Assembly: GCA_017450945.1 (NCBI GenBank)
Contig: JAFSSP010000007.1
Coordinates: 1 to 64,000 of the forward strand
Source of the DNA: Clostridia bacterium
Lineage (GTDB): Bacteria > Bacillota > Clostridia > Oscillospirales > CAG-272
Direction of reading: 5' to 3'
Length of the DNA stretch: 64,000 bases
The position numbers and the translations under genes were made by a program. Positions within the stretch are counted from its first letter, which is position 1; the number at the start of each line of letters is the position of its first letter. The notes under the pieces were generated by a model, which was not told where the DNA came from, made no database searches, and saw nothing but the letters and a program-made list of their open reading frames with translations. Below are positions 7,478 to 15,946 of this stretch, in pieces.

Positions 7478-7630
7478 GATAGAGGCGCGGAGAGAATGAG
7501 TACTGCAAAGGATTCCCGGAAGAGGGATTGCAGGAAAGGTTGACCGCCGAAGGGGCTTTGGTTCTTCTGCCAAAGTTTGCTGGGCCGCCGGGGAACACCC
7601 TGCGGACTGTCACAATTGTGGAGGGCTATC
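7478..7630 (+). promoter_or_regulatory. Lysine riboswitch (L-box) aptamer
   Basis: The conserved core of the class is readable in order: GATAGAGGCGCG at the 5' side of P1/P2, TGAGTA in the P2 loop-E region, GACCGCCGAAG before P4, GCTGG after P4, then CTGTCA and GGAGGGCTATC closing P1 (GATAG pairs with CTATC). Spacing matches the Bacillus subtilis lysC leader. It binds L-lysine and controls the transporter gene downstream. A terminator hairpin follows at 7674, so binding should switch expression off by early termination. Confidence 0.95.
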
Positions 7631-7673
7631 GCTTGGAATGAACAAAAGCGCATGTTCGGTTTTTGTTGTGTTG

Positions 7674-7707
7674 CACGCAGTCCTTACTGCGTGTTTTTCT
7701 TTTTTGG
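7674..7707 (+). terminator. Riboswitch expression-platform terminator
   Basis: A perfect 8-bp stem (CACGCAGT with ACTGCGTG, loop CCTT) is followed by TTTTTCTTTTTT. It lies 44 bases after the lysine aptamer and 57 bases before the transporter start. The alternative antiterminator pairing was not worked out. Confidence 0.9.
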
Positions 7708-7763
7708 AATTGTTTTGATCGCTTTTTGAACTCCGATGCAAATTTTGCAGAAAGGACATTTTT

Positions 7764-9374
7764 ATGAAAAAGAGACAAATCATTACTTTGTCGATCGCTG
7801 CGGTCGTGATCGTTGCCGTTCTGGTAGCGGCGGCCGTCATCGGCAAAACCACCCCGCTGGAAGGCACTTTCTGGTCGCTCGTCCCGGCTATCATCGCCAT
7901 CGGACTGGCTCTCATCACCAAGGAAGCCTACTCCTCGCTCTTCATCGGCATTCTTTCGGCTGCGCTTTTTGCCGGGAAGTTCAATTTCACGAAAACGATG
8001 GATATCCTCGTCAACGACGGCCTGATTTCGGCCGTGAGAGACCAGGCGGGCGTTTTCATCTTTTTGGTGGAACTCGGCGTCATTGTTGCGCTGGTCAACA
8101 AAGCCGGCGCGGCGCAGGCGTTCGGCCGTTGGGCCGAAAAGCATATCAAAACCAAGGTCGGCACGCTTCTTGCCACCTTCTTCCTCGGCGTGCTGATCTT
8201 CATCGACGACTATTTCAACTGCCTCACGGTCGGCTCGGTTATGTCTCCCGTGACCGACTCCAAAAAGATCTCCCGTGTGAAACTGGCTTACCTCATCGAC
8301 GCGACTGCGGCACCGATCTGCATGATCGCTCCGATCTCCTCTTGGGCGGCCGCCGTTTCCTCCAACGTGGATCCGGCTACGGCAGGCATGAGCGGTCTTC
8401 AGCTCTTTGTCCGCGCCATTCCGTTCAATTTCTATTCGCTCTTCACGCTCGTCTTCATCATTGCCATTGTCTTTATGGGCTTTGATTACGGCAAAATGTC
8501 CGAGTATGAGATCAAAGCGCAGTCGGGCGACCTCGGTATTGCAAGCAAACGCGACGAGGTTGAGGTCAATGCAAAAGGCCGTGTGATCGACATCATTCTT
8601 CCGATCGTTGTTCTCATCGTCGTTTGCCTGCTCGCACTCATCTACGTCGGCGGCTTCTTCGGCGTTGACGCTTGGGACGGAACCGATTTCAAGGGCGATT
8701 TTGTCGGCGCATTCGGAAACACCGACGCGACCATCGCACTGCCTTGGGGCGGTCTGATCTCGCTCGTTATCACCATTGTTTACCTTCTTATCCGCCGCGT
8801 GCTGAACTTCGGTGAATCGATGAAGAGCCTTGGCGAAGGCTTTATGGCAATGGTTCCCGCAATCCTCATCCTGACCCTTGCAACCGCGCTCAAGAATACT
8901 GCTGGACTGCTTGGAAGCGATACCTTTGTGCAGACCATCATGGATGGCGCCGGCGGACTCAAAGCCTTCCTGCCTGCCATCATCTTCCTGGTCGCTTGCG
9001 CGATCTCCTTTGCAACCGGTACCTCTTGGGGAACCTTCGGCATTCTCATTCCGATCGTGCTCAACGTGTTCCAGATGAGCGATCCGCTCCTCTTTGTCGG
9101 CATTTCGGCCTGCCTTGCAGGTTCGGTTTGCGGTGACCACTGCTCGCCGATCTCGGATACCACCATCATGGCTTCGGCTGGCGCAGAGTGCAACCATGTG
9201 GCTCACGTTTCCACGCAGTTGCCTTACGCGCTGACGGTCGCGGGGATCTCCTTTGTGACCTATCTCCTTGCAGGATTTGTGCCGCTCTGGTACGTCTGCC
9301 TGCCGGTTGGCGCCGCTCTGACGGTCGGAACGCTTATCCTGATCAAATTCCTTTCCAAGAAACAGGCGGCTTGA
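7764..9374 (+). CDS. lysW: NhaC-superfamily transporter under lysine control (LysW-type lysine transporter)
   Basis: 536 residues and about twelve hydrophobic segments. The conserved membrane signatures FIDDYFNCLTVGSVMSPVTD and SWGTFGILIPI with HCSPISDTT belong to the NhaC Na+/H+ antiporter superfamily. Sequence alone would give an antiporter, but the lysine riboswitch directly upstream argues for lysine uptake: a NhaC-family member regulated by L-boxes (LysW) was proposed as a lysine transporter in comparative work on that regulon. The start has a GAAAGGA RBS. The gene is monocistronic, closed by a terminator. Substrate is inference from regulation. Confidence 0.88.
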   Translation: MKKRQIITLSIAAVVIVAVLVAAAVIGKTTPLEGTFWSLVPAIIAIGLALITKEAYSSLFIGILSAALFAGKFNFTKTMDILVNDGLISAVRDQAGVFIFLVELGVIVALVNKAGAAQAFGRWAEKHIKTKVGTLLATFFLGVLIFIDDYFNCLTVGSVMSPVTDSKKISRVKLAYLIDATAAPICMIAPISSWAAAVSSNVDPATAGMSGLQLFVRAIPFNFYSLFTLVFIIAIVFMGFDYGKMSEYEIKAQSGDLGIASKRDEVEVNAKGRVIDIILPIVVLIVVCLLALIYVGGFFGVDAWDGTDFKGDFVGAFGNTDATIALPWGGLISLVITIVYLLIRRVLNFGESMKSLGEGFMAMVPAILILTLATALKNTAGLLGSDTFVQTIMDGAGGLKAFLPAIIFLVACAISFATGTSWGTFGILIPIVLNVFQMSDPLLFVGISACLAGSVCGDHCSPISDTTIMASAGAECNHVAHVSTQLPYALTVAGISFVTYLLAGFVPLWYVCLPVGAALTVGTLILIKFLSKKQAA

Positions 9375-9391
9375 TCGAAGCTGCCGCAAAT

Positions 9392-9436
9392 AGCAGCGCC
9401 CCCGCTCCATTTCGGAACGGGGGCGCTGCTGTTTGT
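9392..9436. terminator. Two-way terminator between lysW and rpe
   Basis: A 13-bp GC-rich stem (AGCAGCGCCCCCG at 9392-9404 with its complement at 9418-9430), followed by GTTTGTC on the + side. On the - side it lies just after the rpe stop, though its T-run there is weak. Confidence 0.85.
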
Positions 9437-9443
9437 CAATTCT

Positions 9444-10124
9444 TTATTCGGGCTTATAGGGGTGCGCGTCGGCGTTGCTGCGCATTTTGGCGATCACATG
9501 GCCGGGGTGTTTGGACTTGAAGATCGAAGAACCGGCCACAATGACGTTTGCTCCCGCCTCGGTTGCAAGGGCGGTGTTGTCCTCATTGAGGCCGCCGTCC
9601 ACCTCGATATCGAGATCCAGGTTGTGGCTGACCGCATAGCGTTTGATGGTGCGCACCTTTTCCAGACATTCGGGTTTGAATTTCTGACCGCCAAAGCCCG
9701 GACGAACCGTCATGACCATCGCCATGTCAACTTCGGAAAGATAGGGAATGATCTTTTCCACCGGCGTTTCGGGAGAAATGGCAAGGCCTACCCGAACCTC
9801 TTTGGAACGGATATAGCGGATGGTCTTTTTGACATCCTTGCAGGCTTCCAGATGAACCGTGATGATATCGGCGCCCGCACGGATAAAATCGTCTACAAAG
9901 CGGATCGGATCCTCGATCATCAGATGCACGTCAAAGATCATGCTGCAACGCTTGCGAAGACAGGAGATCACGGTCGCTCCGAAGCTGATATTTGGGACAA
10001 ACGCGCCGTCCATGACGTCGAGATGGATGTAGTTGGCGTCGGCGTCGATCATGCGGCGGATCTCGGTGCGCAGATCGCCGAAATCGGCGGCAAACAGGGA
10101 AGGTGCAACGTAAATCATAGTCAT
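9444..10124 (-). CDS. rpe: Ribulose-phosphate 3-epimerase
   Basis: 226 residues, a normal length. It interconverts D-ribulose 5-phosphate and D-xylulose 5-phosphate in the pentose phosphate pathway. TIM-barrel signatures are complete: APSLFAADF at the start, YIHLDVMDGAFVPNISFG, FDVHLMIEDP, MTVRPGFGGQ, DLDIEVDGG and a late phosphate-binding NVIVAGSSIF. The metal and catalytic His and Asp residues are in place. An AGAAAGGAAC RBS precedes the ATG. It is separated by about 160 bases from ispF upstream, so it probably has its own promoter. Confidence 0.96.
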   Translation of the reverse strand: MTMIYVAPSLFAADFGDLRTEIRRMIDADANYIHLDVMDGAFVPNISFGATVISCLRKRCSMIFDVHLMIEDPIRFVDDFIRAGADIITVHLEACKDVKKTIRYIRSKEVRVGLAISPETPVEKIIPYLSEVDMAMVMTVRPGFGGQKFKPECLEKVRTIKRYAVSHNLDLDIEVDGGLNEDNTALATEAGANVIVAGSSIFKSKHPGHVIAKMRSNADAHPYKPE

Positions 10125-10136
10125 GTTCCTTTCTTG

Positions 10137-10172
10137 ATCCGAAATAGATTTGTAGACTTGTTTTTTGTCAAA
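10137..10172 (-). promoter_or_regulatory. Possible promoter of rpe
   Basis: On the - strand a perfect TTGACA near 10171 is followed at 17 bases by the weak -10 TCTATT. The gap 10125-10282 holds nothing else convincing. Confidence 0.35.
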
Positions 10173-10282
10173 AAAAGAGGATCGGTGTCATAGAATAACT
10201 AATGAAAAACCGCATCATCGGCGTGGAGAGAAGTGGAAAAACAAAGACGTTTGCGATTGGTTGTCCACGCGCGGGGTGCTTT

Positions 10283-10771
10283 TTATGCTTTTTTTGAGAT
10301 CAGACAAACTGCGTGCGCGGCAATGCCAAGCCCCTCGCCGGTAAAGCCGAGGCCTTCCTCGGTGGTGGCTTTCACGCTGACCTGTTCGAGGTCAATTCCA
10401 AGAGCTGTCGCAATCTTTTTTCGCATCTCCGGGATGAACGGCGCGAGCTTCGGCGCTTGCGCTAAGATCGTAGCGTCGATGTTGCCGATCTCGTATCCGG
10501 CATTTTGCAAAAGCTCTTTGACGCGTCCTGCAAGTGCAAGACTGTCGGCTCCCGCATAGGCAGGGTCGGTATCCGGGAAGTGCTTTCCAATGTCTCCGAG
10601 AGCGGCGGCACCGAGCAGAGCATCCATGATCGCGTGGGTCAGCACATCGGCATCCGAGTGGCCGAGAAGCCCTTTTTCGTAGGGAATTTCTACACCGCCG
10701 AGGATGAGCTTGCGGCCGGAGACGAGGCGGTGAACGTCATAGCCGTGACCGATCCGATAGGGAAGACTCAT
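10283..10771 (-). CDS. ispF: 2-C-methyl-D-erythritol 2,4-cyclodiphosphate synthase
   Basis: 162 residues, standard length. It makes the cyclodiphosphate of the MEP isoprenoid pathway. Zinc ligands are visible in GHGYDVHRL (Asp and His) and [16 protein letters not shown] (His). The motifs [12 protein letters not shown] and [21 protein letters not shown] are the family hallmarks. It follows ispD with a 4-base ATGA overlap, so translation is coupled. The reaction order in the pathway is IspD, IspE, IspF; ispE is not in the window. Confidence 0.97.
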   Translation of the reverse strand: MSLPYRIGHGYDVHRLVSGRKLILGGVEIPYEKGLLGHSDADVLTHAIMDALLGAAALGDIGKHFPDTDPAYAGADSLALAGRVKELLQNAGYEIGNIDATILAQAPKLAPFIPEMRKKIATALGIDLEQVSVKATTEEGLGFTGEGLGIAAHAVCLISKKA

Positions 10772-11520
10772 GCTTTTTCCTCCCGCACTTTGATAATTGC
10801 CCTCGCCAAAGTCAGATCCTCAGGCGTGGTGATCTTGAGATTGTCGCTCCCGCATTCTTCTAAGTAGACGCGATAGCCGAGATGCTCGACGAGCGAATTG
10901 TCGTCGGTGCCGCAAAAACCGTCTTCATTGGCCTTTGCATGCGCCGTGATATAGAGCACGCGATTGAAGACCTGCGGCGTTTGTACCGTCCAGAGATTGG
11001 AGCGATCCACCGTCTCGATCACGCCGCCAAGCGAATTTGCACGCTTGACGGTATCGCTGACCTTGTGCGCGGCGCTTGCAGCGTGATGCCGGTAGGCGGC
11101 AAGGCAGACTCTTGTAATATCTTCGGAGGTGATCAGGCAGCGCGCACCGTCCGCAATCGCAACATAGCGAATATCGTCGCCGGTTTCGTCCAGGCCGAGC
11201 TTTGCGGAGTCCTGCCGCGTCTGGCCGCCACTGACCAGCTTTGCGAGCTTGGAAATCTGATATTTCTTTTGGATCTCTTTTGCGGCCTGAAAATCCGAAA
11301 GCCGCAGGACGAGAATGATCTCATGGATGAGCGGACAAGCCTCATAGGCAAGGAGCGTTCGCGCCAGAACCGGCACGCCGTCGATCTCTTCGAGCTGTTT
11401 GTTGGTTCCACCCATACGGGAGGAGTTGCCGGCCGCCAGGATGATGGCCGCCGTTTTGTGATCGGAAAGGGAATTTGCCAAAATATCGGCAAGATATTCT
11501 TCTGCTCTTGTCAGATCCAT
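10768..11520 (-). CDS. ispD: 2-C-methyl-D-erythritol 4-phosphate cytidylyltransferase
   Basis: 250 residues. It transfers CMP from CTP to methylerythritol phosphate, the third step of the MEP pathway. It carries the nucleotide-binding [28 protein letters not shown], a DTVKRA segment and [10 protein letters not shown]. An N-terminal extension of about 20 residues ([19 protein letters not shown]) precedes the usual start; a GAAAGGAG RBS sits just before it, so the extension looks real. It overlaps ispF by 4 bases. Confidence 0.95.
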   Translation of the reverse strand: MDLTRAEEYLADILANSLSDHKTAAIILAAGNSSRMGGTNKQLEEIDGVPVLARTLLAYEACPLIHEIILVLRLSDFQAAKEIQKKYQISKLAKLVSGGQTRQDSAKLGLDETGDDIRYVAIADGARCLITSEDITRVCLAAYRHHAASAAHKVSDTVKRANSLGGVIETVDRSNLWTVQTPQVFNRVLYITAHAKANEDGFCGTDDNSLVEHLGYRVYLEECGSDNLKITTPEDLTLARAIIKVREEKA

Positions 11521-11559
11521 GGAAAGACTCCTTTCTTCGTAGTAAGTGAAAAAAACGGG

Positions 11560-12012
11560 TTATTGCTCGTTTTCGATGGCGGTGATGAGATCGACTCTTC
11601 TTTGATGTTTTCCGCCTTCAAAGGGAGCGTCGACAAAAGCGTCTACCAGATCGTAGGCAAGCCCTTCGCCAACGACGCGCGCGCCAATGCAAAGGACTTT
11701 CGCATCGTTGTGGTTTCTGGTCAGCCGCGCGCTGAAGGTATCCGAGCAGGCGCAGGCGCGGATGCCGCGACATTTGTTTGCTGCCATCGACATGCCGATG
11801 CCGGTGCCGCAGATCAGGATACCGAGTTCGGCCTCGCCGTCCTGCAACACCTTGCAGAGCGCCTTTGCAAAGAGGGGATAGTCGCAACTGTCGGTCGAGT
11901 TTGTTCCGACATCGCAGACGTCAAATCCACGGTCTTTTAAGTGCGCAATCACTTTTCCTTTGAGTTCATATCCGGCGTGGTCACAGCCGATGACGAGTTT
12001 GTTGGTTTTCAT
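11560..12012 (-). CDS. rpiB: Ribose-5-phosphate isomerase B
   Basis: 150 residues, normal for RpiB/LacAB. It interconverts ribose 5-phosphate and ribulose 5-phosphate. The family pattern is clear: GCDHAGYELK, DVGTNSTDSCDYP, the anion-hole segment GTGIGMSMAANK preceded by the catalytic Cys (LICGTG), and ARLTRNHNDAKVLCIGAR. It lies in the same - strand run as tsaB upstream (5 bases apart) and ispD downstream, and complements rpe at 9.4 kb in the pentose phosphate pathway. Confidence 0.96.
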   Translation of the reverse strand: MKTNKLVIGCDHAGYELKGKVIAHLKDRGFDVCDVGTNSTDSCDYPLFAKALCKVLQDGEAELGILICGTGIGMSMAANKCRGIRACACSDTFSARLTRNHNDAKVLCIGARVVGEGLAYDLVDAFVDAPFEGGKHQRRVDLITAIENEQ

Positions 12013-12017
12013 GATGT

Positions 12018-12716
12018 TTATCCTTTCAGGGCTTCTTTTTCGAGGCGCTCGCGCTCAGCCTTGGAGAGCCGGAGATAGACCGGAGCCAGAGCCGATTCGT
12101 CAACAGCAGTTCCACATTCGTATTCGCGCTTTGCAATTTTTGCGATCGAGCGCGCGCACTGCGGGATCAGTCGCTCGGGCGTATCCATTGTTTTCACAGT
12201 CAGCGTTTCTTTTGCGAGCTTGTATCCGTCGCCGATAAGGTAGATCGGTTCGTCGTAGGCAGAAAGCAATTGATCCAGTTCGGAAAAATCCATCGCACGG
12301 TCTGGGGAAATGCGCTTGATTGCCTTTCCATCACTGCGAAAGAGCGCGGTAAAGACCTGGTTTCTGCGCGCGTCCATGACCGGGCAGAGAATGCCGGAGA
12401 AGCCTTCCAGATTGTAGGCGAGAGACTCCAGCGTGGAGACGCCGACGCAGGGTTTCTGCGAGCCGAAGGCAAGGCCTTTGATCGTGGCAACGCCGATGCG
12501 AAGCCCGGTAAAAGAACCCGGCCCGATCGATACGGCAAAGAGGTCGATATCCTTTGCCGTCAGCGAAAGCCGACCCAGAAGCGATTCGGTCATCGGTAGG
12601 ATGGTTTCGCTGTGCGTGTTGCCGTTGTCAAGGAAGTATTCGCCGAGGACGGTATCGTCTTTTTGCAGGACGACCGAGGCGACCGCGGCAGAGCTGTCAA
12701 TGGCAAGAATGTTCAA
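12018..12716 (-). CDS. tsaB: tRNA t6A37 threonylcarbamoyl-adenosine biosynthesis protein TsaB
   Basis: 232 residues. TsaB is the inactive ASKHA-fold partner that holds TsaD and TsaE in the complex transferring threonylcarbamoyl to A37 of ANN-decoding tRNAs. Motifs: MNILAIDSSAAVASVVL at the N-terminus, HSETILPM, SIGPGSFTGLRIG and the short C-terminal part lacking the TsaD metal-binding region. Its start overlaps the tsaE stop by 4 bases, the classic tsaE-tsaB pair. Confidence 0.94.
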   Translation of the reverse strand: MNILAIDSSAAVASVVLQKDDTVLGEYFLDNGNTHSETILPMTESLLGRLSLTAKDIDLFAVSIGPGSFTGLRIGVATIKGLAFGSQKPCVGVSTLESLAYNLEGFSGILCPVMDARRNQVFTALFRSDGKAIKRISPDRAMDFSELDQLLSAYDEPIYLIGDGYKLAKETLTVKTMDTPERLIPQCARSIAKIAKREYECGTAVDESALAPVYLRLSKAERERLEKEALKG

Positions 12717-13177
12717 GAGGGGATCCCTCCAATCGGTTCAATGGTGATTTTGCGGTGATCGGGATGCCGGGGGTCGTCTTTTTCGATCCTTACTTCCAGG
12801 CGGCAAGCGGGAAGCGCCTCCGGGATCTTTTCGCTCCATTCGGTCAGGCAAAAGGCCTTTTTTGTAAGATAATCGTCATATCCGATCGAGGCAAGATCGT
12901 CCTCGTCTTCAATGCGGTAAAGATCGAAGTGATAGACCGGGACTTTGCCGGCCCTGTACTCGTTGACCAGAGAAAAGGTGGGCGAGCGGACGAGGGAAGC
13001 AGGGGAGACTGCCGAAACAAAGCCGCGCACAAAGGCGGTTTTTCCAACGCCGAGATCTCCGTAAAGCGCAAGAAAAGCCGGGATCGTTTCGCTTGCAAGC
13101 AGTTCTTTTGCAAGCGTTTTTCCGATCTTTTCGGTCTCTTCTGTAGAATTTGTAAAAAGAATTTGGCGATTCTCCAA
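12713..13177 (-). CDS. tsaE: tRNA t6A37 biosynthesis ATPase TsaE
   Basis: 154 residues. It is the small P-loop ATPase that resets the TsaB-TsaD complex in t6A formation. Walker A is at about residues 40-47 (GDLGVGKT), with VRSPTFSLVNEY, VYHFDLYRIE and a CLTEWSEKIPEALP segment as in the family. The start codon appears to be TTG at 13177 with an AGAGGG RBS, since no ATG or GTG suits the conserved N-terminus. It begins an operon with tsaB, rpiB, ispD and ispF downstream. Confidence 0.93.
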   Translation of the reverse strand: MENRQILFTNSTEETEKIGKTLAKELLASETIPAFLALYGDLGVGKTAFVRGFVSAVSPASLVRSPTFSLVNEYRAGKVPVYHFDLYRIEDEDDLASIGYDDYLTKKAFCLTEWSEKIPEALPACRLEVRIEKDDPRHPDHRKITIEPIGGIPS

Positions 13178-13211
13178 GACAAAAACCCTCTTTTGCGCTT
13201 CTATATAATTT

Positions 13212-13240
13212 AGTATAACATAGAATTTTTTGTTTGTAAA
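13212..13240 (-). promoter_or_regulatory. Promoter of the tsaE-tsaB-rpiB-ispD-ispF operon
   Basis: On the - strand: TTTACA, 17 bases, TATACT, placed directly after the stop of the DUF896 gene and 35 bases before the tsaE start. Confidence 0.75.
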
Positions 13241-13241
13241 G

Positions 13242-13448
13242 CTATTTTTTGAACTCCGAGAGCGATTTTCGCGAGCCGTCCGGGTATTCTACCACGGTGT
13301 GATCCAGCGTCCCTTGGAAGGAAGCGCGGAAATCTTCCAGATATTCTTTTCTCAGCGCAGCCTGTTCGGCTGTTTCTTCCGGGGAGAGTCCCTCCTTACG
13401 CTGTTTTTTTGCAAGTTCGTTGATGCGTAAAATCTTTTCTTGTTCCAT
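13242..13448 (-). CDS. DUF896 (YnzC/YozC-like) protein
   Basis: 68 residues. It has the small helical DUF896 pattern: INELAKKQRKEGLSPEE near the start, then EQAALRKEYLEDFR and the C-terminal DHTVVEYPDG. Members occur across Bacillota; B. subtilis YnzC lies beside an SOS gene, but the function is unsettled. It lies 79 bases downstream of rpmB on the same strand, beyond the rpmB terminator, so expression may rely on read-through. An AAAGGAAAAG RBS supports the start. Confidence 0.88.
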   Translation of the reverse strand: MEQEKILRINELAKKQRKEGLSPEETAEQAALRKEYLEDFRASFQGTLDHTVVEYPDGSRKSLSEFKK

Positions 13449-13472
13449 GACTTTTCCTTTGCTTTTTGATAA

Positions 13473-13502
13473 AAAGAAAGGGCAGACAACTGGTGTCTGC
13501 CA
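13473..13502 (-). terminator. Terminator after rpmB
   Basis: An 8-bp stem (GGCAGACA with TGTCTGCC, 5-base loop) followed on the - strand by CTTTCTTTTT. Confidence 0.85.
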
Positions 13503-13527
13503 TATCTCTATTTACATGAAAAGACGA

Positions 13528-13698
13528 TCAAGCCTTTTTCATGGTCCGCAGGCAACGAGCGCAAATGTAAATTGCTTTGCTACCTTCCAGTTTGACCTTG
13601 CGGATGTTGGGCTTCCAGGAACGGTTGGTCTTTCTGTGAGAGTGAGAAACGTTCTGACCGAACACAACGCCCTTTCCACACAAACAACATTTTGCCAT
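13528..13698 (-). CDS. rpmB: 50S ribosomal protein L28
   Basis: Translating the - strand gives 56 residues beginning MAKCCLCGKGVVFGQNVSHS, with RKTNRSWKPN and ending CLRTMKKA. This is the zinc-binding form of L28: C4/C7 and C46/C49 make two CxxC pairs. It binds 23S rRNA in the large subunit. A perfect GGAGG RBS lies 7 bases before the ATG, with a strong promoter upstream and a terminator downstream. It is a stand-alone gene and too short for a 60-codon ORF cut-off. Confidence 0.97.
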   Translation of the reverse strand: MAKCCLCGKGVVFGQNVSHSHRKTNRSWKPNIRKVKLEGSKAIYICARCLRTMKKA

Positions 13699-13774
13699 TT
13701 TGATACCTCCTAATCAGCTAACGCCGTTTTGCGAACGCTTCCGCAAAGCGGCAAACGATACTGCAACAGCGGTT

Positions 13775-13803
13775 ATTATATCATACTCTTTTCCAAAAAG
13801 CAA
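13775..13803 (-). promoter_or_regulatory. Promoter of rpmB
   Basis: On the - strand: TTGCTT, 17 bases, consensus TATAAT with extended -10 (TGA). The 5' leader is about 70 bases. Confidence 0.85.
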
Positions 13804-13822
13804 GAGTTTTTTTGAATTTTTT

Positions 13823-15157
13823 TCAAGTTTTTTCGGACTTTTCCTGCCAAAGCTCGCCGACCAGCTCGTTTTTTTCTGTTTTTTTGAGGAGAACGAGCCT
13901 TGTTTGGCCGTGCAAAGGAGCAGATGCTTTGCATCGCACCTCGAGAAAATTCGGGGTGTGTCCGAGCGAAGAACCTTCTTCGTCGGTCTCAAAAAGCACC
14001 TGGTAAGTTTTGCCGATCTCTTCTTTGAGAATTTCTTCCCGAATGCCTTTTTCCAGGGCCGAAAGCGTAGCGGCGCGGCGATGTTTGGTCTCTTCGGGAA
14101 CCTGTTCGGGCATCCGGTCTGCAACCGTGCCTTTGCGGCGCGAATATGGAAAGACGTGAATGGTCAAAAAGCGAACTTTTTCCGCAAATTGCAAGGTTTT
14201 TTCAAAATCTTCTTCGCTCTCGCCGGGAAAACCGACGATGATATCGGTGGTAAATTTTGCCTCCGGGAAGGCCTCTTTCAGCCTCTCTATCGCTTGCAAC
14301 GCCTGTGTGGAATTGTACTTTCTTTTCATGGCGGCAAGAATTTTGTCCGAGCCGGATTGGAGCGAGAGATGAAAGTGCGGTGCGAGCGTTTTTACCTGTT
14401 TTGCCGCTTCGACAAATGCCGGGGTGATCGAAGAAGGATCGAGCGAACCCAAGCGGATCCTGCCAATGCCGGGGATTTTTCCGAGCACAACGAGAAGCGT
14501 GGCAAGGTTTGTTTTTTCAAGGTCTTTTCCGTAGGAAGAAATTTCAATGCCGGTCAGCACCACCTCGGGGCAACCAGAGGCGGTCAGCTCTTTGACTTCC
14601 TCCACGACCTCATCCACCGGCTTGGAGCGCACAGGGCCGCGCGCCGAGGGGATGATGCAGTAGGCGCAGTGATTTTCGCAGCCGTCCTCGATCTTGACGT
14701 ATGCCCGCGTGCGGTCAAACGTGGTGATCTTCATCGGTTCAAAACCGCAGTCGGTAAGGTCGGGGATTTGGACGTCGGCCGCATCTCGCTTGTCAAGCCC
14801 GAGGCGCTGTTTTGCCTCTTTTACCACCGAGAGCTTTTCGGCGTTGCCGCAAACATAGTCCACGCCTGGGATTTTTGCAACCTCCTCCGGGCTGACCTGC
14901 GAAAAGCACCCGGTCACAAAAACGAGCGCGTCCGGGTTTTGGTGGGTGGCTCTGCGGATGAACTGCCTGGCCTTGCGGTCACTCTCGGCGGTCACCGTGC
15001 AGGTGTTGATGATATAAATATCCGAAACCAGCTCGGGCGACTGCACAAAAAAGCCTTCTTTTTGGAAGGCTTCGGCAATGGCCTCGGACTCGTATTGATT
15101 GACTTTGCACCCCAGCGTGTAGATGCCGACGGTGGGTTGCTTTTTGGAAAGGGACAT
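13823..15157 (-). CDS. mtaB: tRNA (t6A37) methylthiotransferase MtaB
   Basis: 444 residues. This radical-SAM enzyme adds a methylthio group to t6A37, giving ms2t6A. The N-terminal UPF0004 domain has cluster cysteines near 17, 53 and 84 (TLGCKVN, NTCTVT, TGCFSQ). The radical SAM motif is at C160-C164-C167 (CENHCAYCIIPSARG), and a C-terminal TRAM domain lies at about 375-440. The LGCKVNQYE and IPSARGPVRS signatures favour MtaB over MiaB or RimO. Its substrate is made by TsaB/TsaE from the neighbouring operon. It has its own promoter. Confidence 0.94.
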   Translation of the reverse strand: MSLSKKQPTVGIYTLGCKVNQYESEAIAEAFQKEGFFVQSPELVSDIYIINTCTVTAESDRKARQFIRRATHQNPDALVFVTGCFSQVSPEEVAKIPGVDYVCGNAEKLSVVKEAKQRLGLDKRDAADVQIPDLTDCGFEPMKITTFDRTRAYVKIEDGCENHCAYCIIPSARGPVRSKPVDEVVEEVKELTASGCPEVVLTGIEISSYGKDLEKTNLATLLVVLGKIPGIGRIRLGSLDPSSITPAFVEAAKQVKTLAPHFHLSLQSGSDKILAAMKRKYNSTQALQAIERLKEAFPEAKFTTDIIVGFPGESEEDFEKTLQFAEKVRFLTIHVFPYSRRKGTVADRMPEQVPEETKHRRAATLSALEKGIREEILKEEIGKTYQVLFETDEEGSSLGHTPNFLEVRCKASAPLHGQTRLVLLKKTEKNELVGELWQEKSEKT

Positions 15158-15190
15158 CGGGTTTTTGCTCCTTTTGTAGGCTTCGGTCTT

Positions 15191-15219
15191 ATTCTATCAC
15201 GCGCGCGCCGAGTTGTAAA
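15191..15219 (-). promoter_or_regulatory. Promoter of mtaB
   Basis: On the - strand: TTTACA, 17 bases (with a GCGCGCGCG run), TAGAAT with extended -10 (TGA). It diverges from the upp promoter about 30 bases away. Confidence 0.75.
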
Positions 15220-15250
15220 GAAAAAAACTGAAAAAAGATGAATTTGGGAC

Positions 15251-15279
15251 TTGAAAAAAGGAAAAAAGCGTTGTATAAT
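15251..15279 (+). promoter_or_regulatory. Promoter of upp
   Basis: TTGAAA, 17 bases, consensus TATAAT, 32 bases before the upp ATG. It rules out a longer upp frame that would begin inside it. Confidence 0.8.
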
Positions 15280-15310
15280 GACAGAGAACAAAACTGCAAG
15301 GAGAAAAAAC

Positions 15311-15940
15311 ATGAGCACTTTACACGTCATTGACCATCCGCTGATTACCCACAAGCTTTCCATTATGCGCAACAAAAAGACCGGTTCCAAGGATTTCCGC
15401 GAACTGCTCGAAGAAATCGCTATGCTGATGGGCTACGAGCTGACGCGCGATCTTCCGCTCGAAGACGTGACCATCGAAACGCCGCTCACCAAAATGACCG
15501 CCAAGATGATTGCAGGCAAAAAGCTTGCCGTTGTTCCAATTCTCCGTGCAGGTCTTGGCATGGTGGACGGGCTCCTCAGCCTCATTCCGGTGGCAAAGGT
15601 CGGTCACATCGGTCTTTACCGCGATCCCGAAACGCATCTGCCGGTCGAGTACTACTGCAAGCTCCCGCCCGACATCAAGGATCGTATCGTCATTCTGGTT
15701 GATCCGATGCTCGCAACCGGCGGTTCGGCCGCAGACGCGCTGACCAAGCTCAAGGAGCACGGATGCAAGCAGGTTCGTTTCATGTGCCTGGTTGCCGCTC
15801 CCGAGGGCGTCAAAAAGGTGCAGGAGGCGCATCCCGACGTGGATATCTACGCCGCCGCTCTTGACGATCACCTCAACGAGCACGCTTACATCGTCCCGGG
15901 CCTTGGAGACGCCGGCGACCGTATTTTCGGCACTCTTTAA
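15311..15940 (+). CDS. upp: Uracil phosphoribosyltransferase
   Basis: 209 residues. It salvages uracil with PRPP to UMP. Family motifs are present: the N-terminal [19 protein letters not shown], the loop [13 protein letters not shown], the PRPP-binding [14 protein letters not shown] and the uracil-binding [12 protein letters not shown] near the C-terminus. The start at 15311 is supported by an AAGGAG RBS, the promoter position and the family N-terminus. The usual neighbours (such as uraA or a deaminase) are absent. Confidence 0.97.
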   Translation: MSTLHVIDHPLITHKLSIMRNKKTGSKDFRELLEEIAMLMGYELTRDLPLEDVTIETPLTKMTAKMIAGKKLAVVPILRAGLGMVDGLLSLIPVAKVGHIGLYRDPETHLPVEYYCKLPPDIKDRIVILVDPMLATGGSAADALTKLKEHGCKQVRFMCLVAAPEGVKKVQEAHPDVDIYAAALDDHLNEHAYIVPGLGDAGDRIFGTL

Positions 15941-15946
15941 TCAAAA

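Noticed and set aside
7626-9410. 594-codon antisense frame opposite the lysine-regulated transporter
   Set aside because: It covers the transporter gene and its leader, is rich in Asp/Arg/His as expected for the complement of a membrane protein gene, and has no RBS or family.
10202-10297. 31-codon + strand frame with a GVERSGKTK stretch like a P-loop
   Set aside because: No RBS, too short for an ATPase, and the end overlaps ispF on the other strand; the resemblance is chance.
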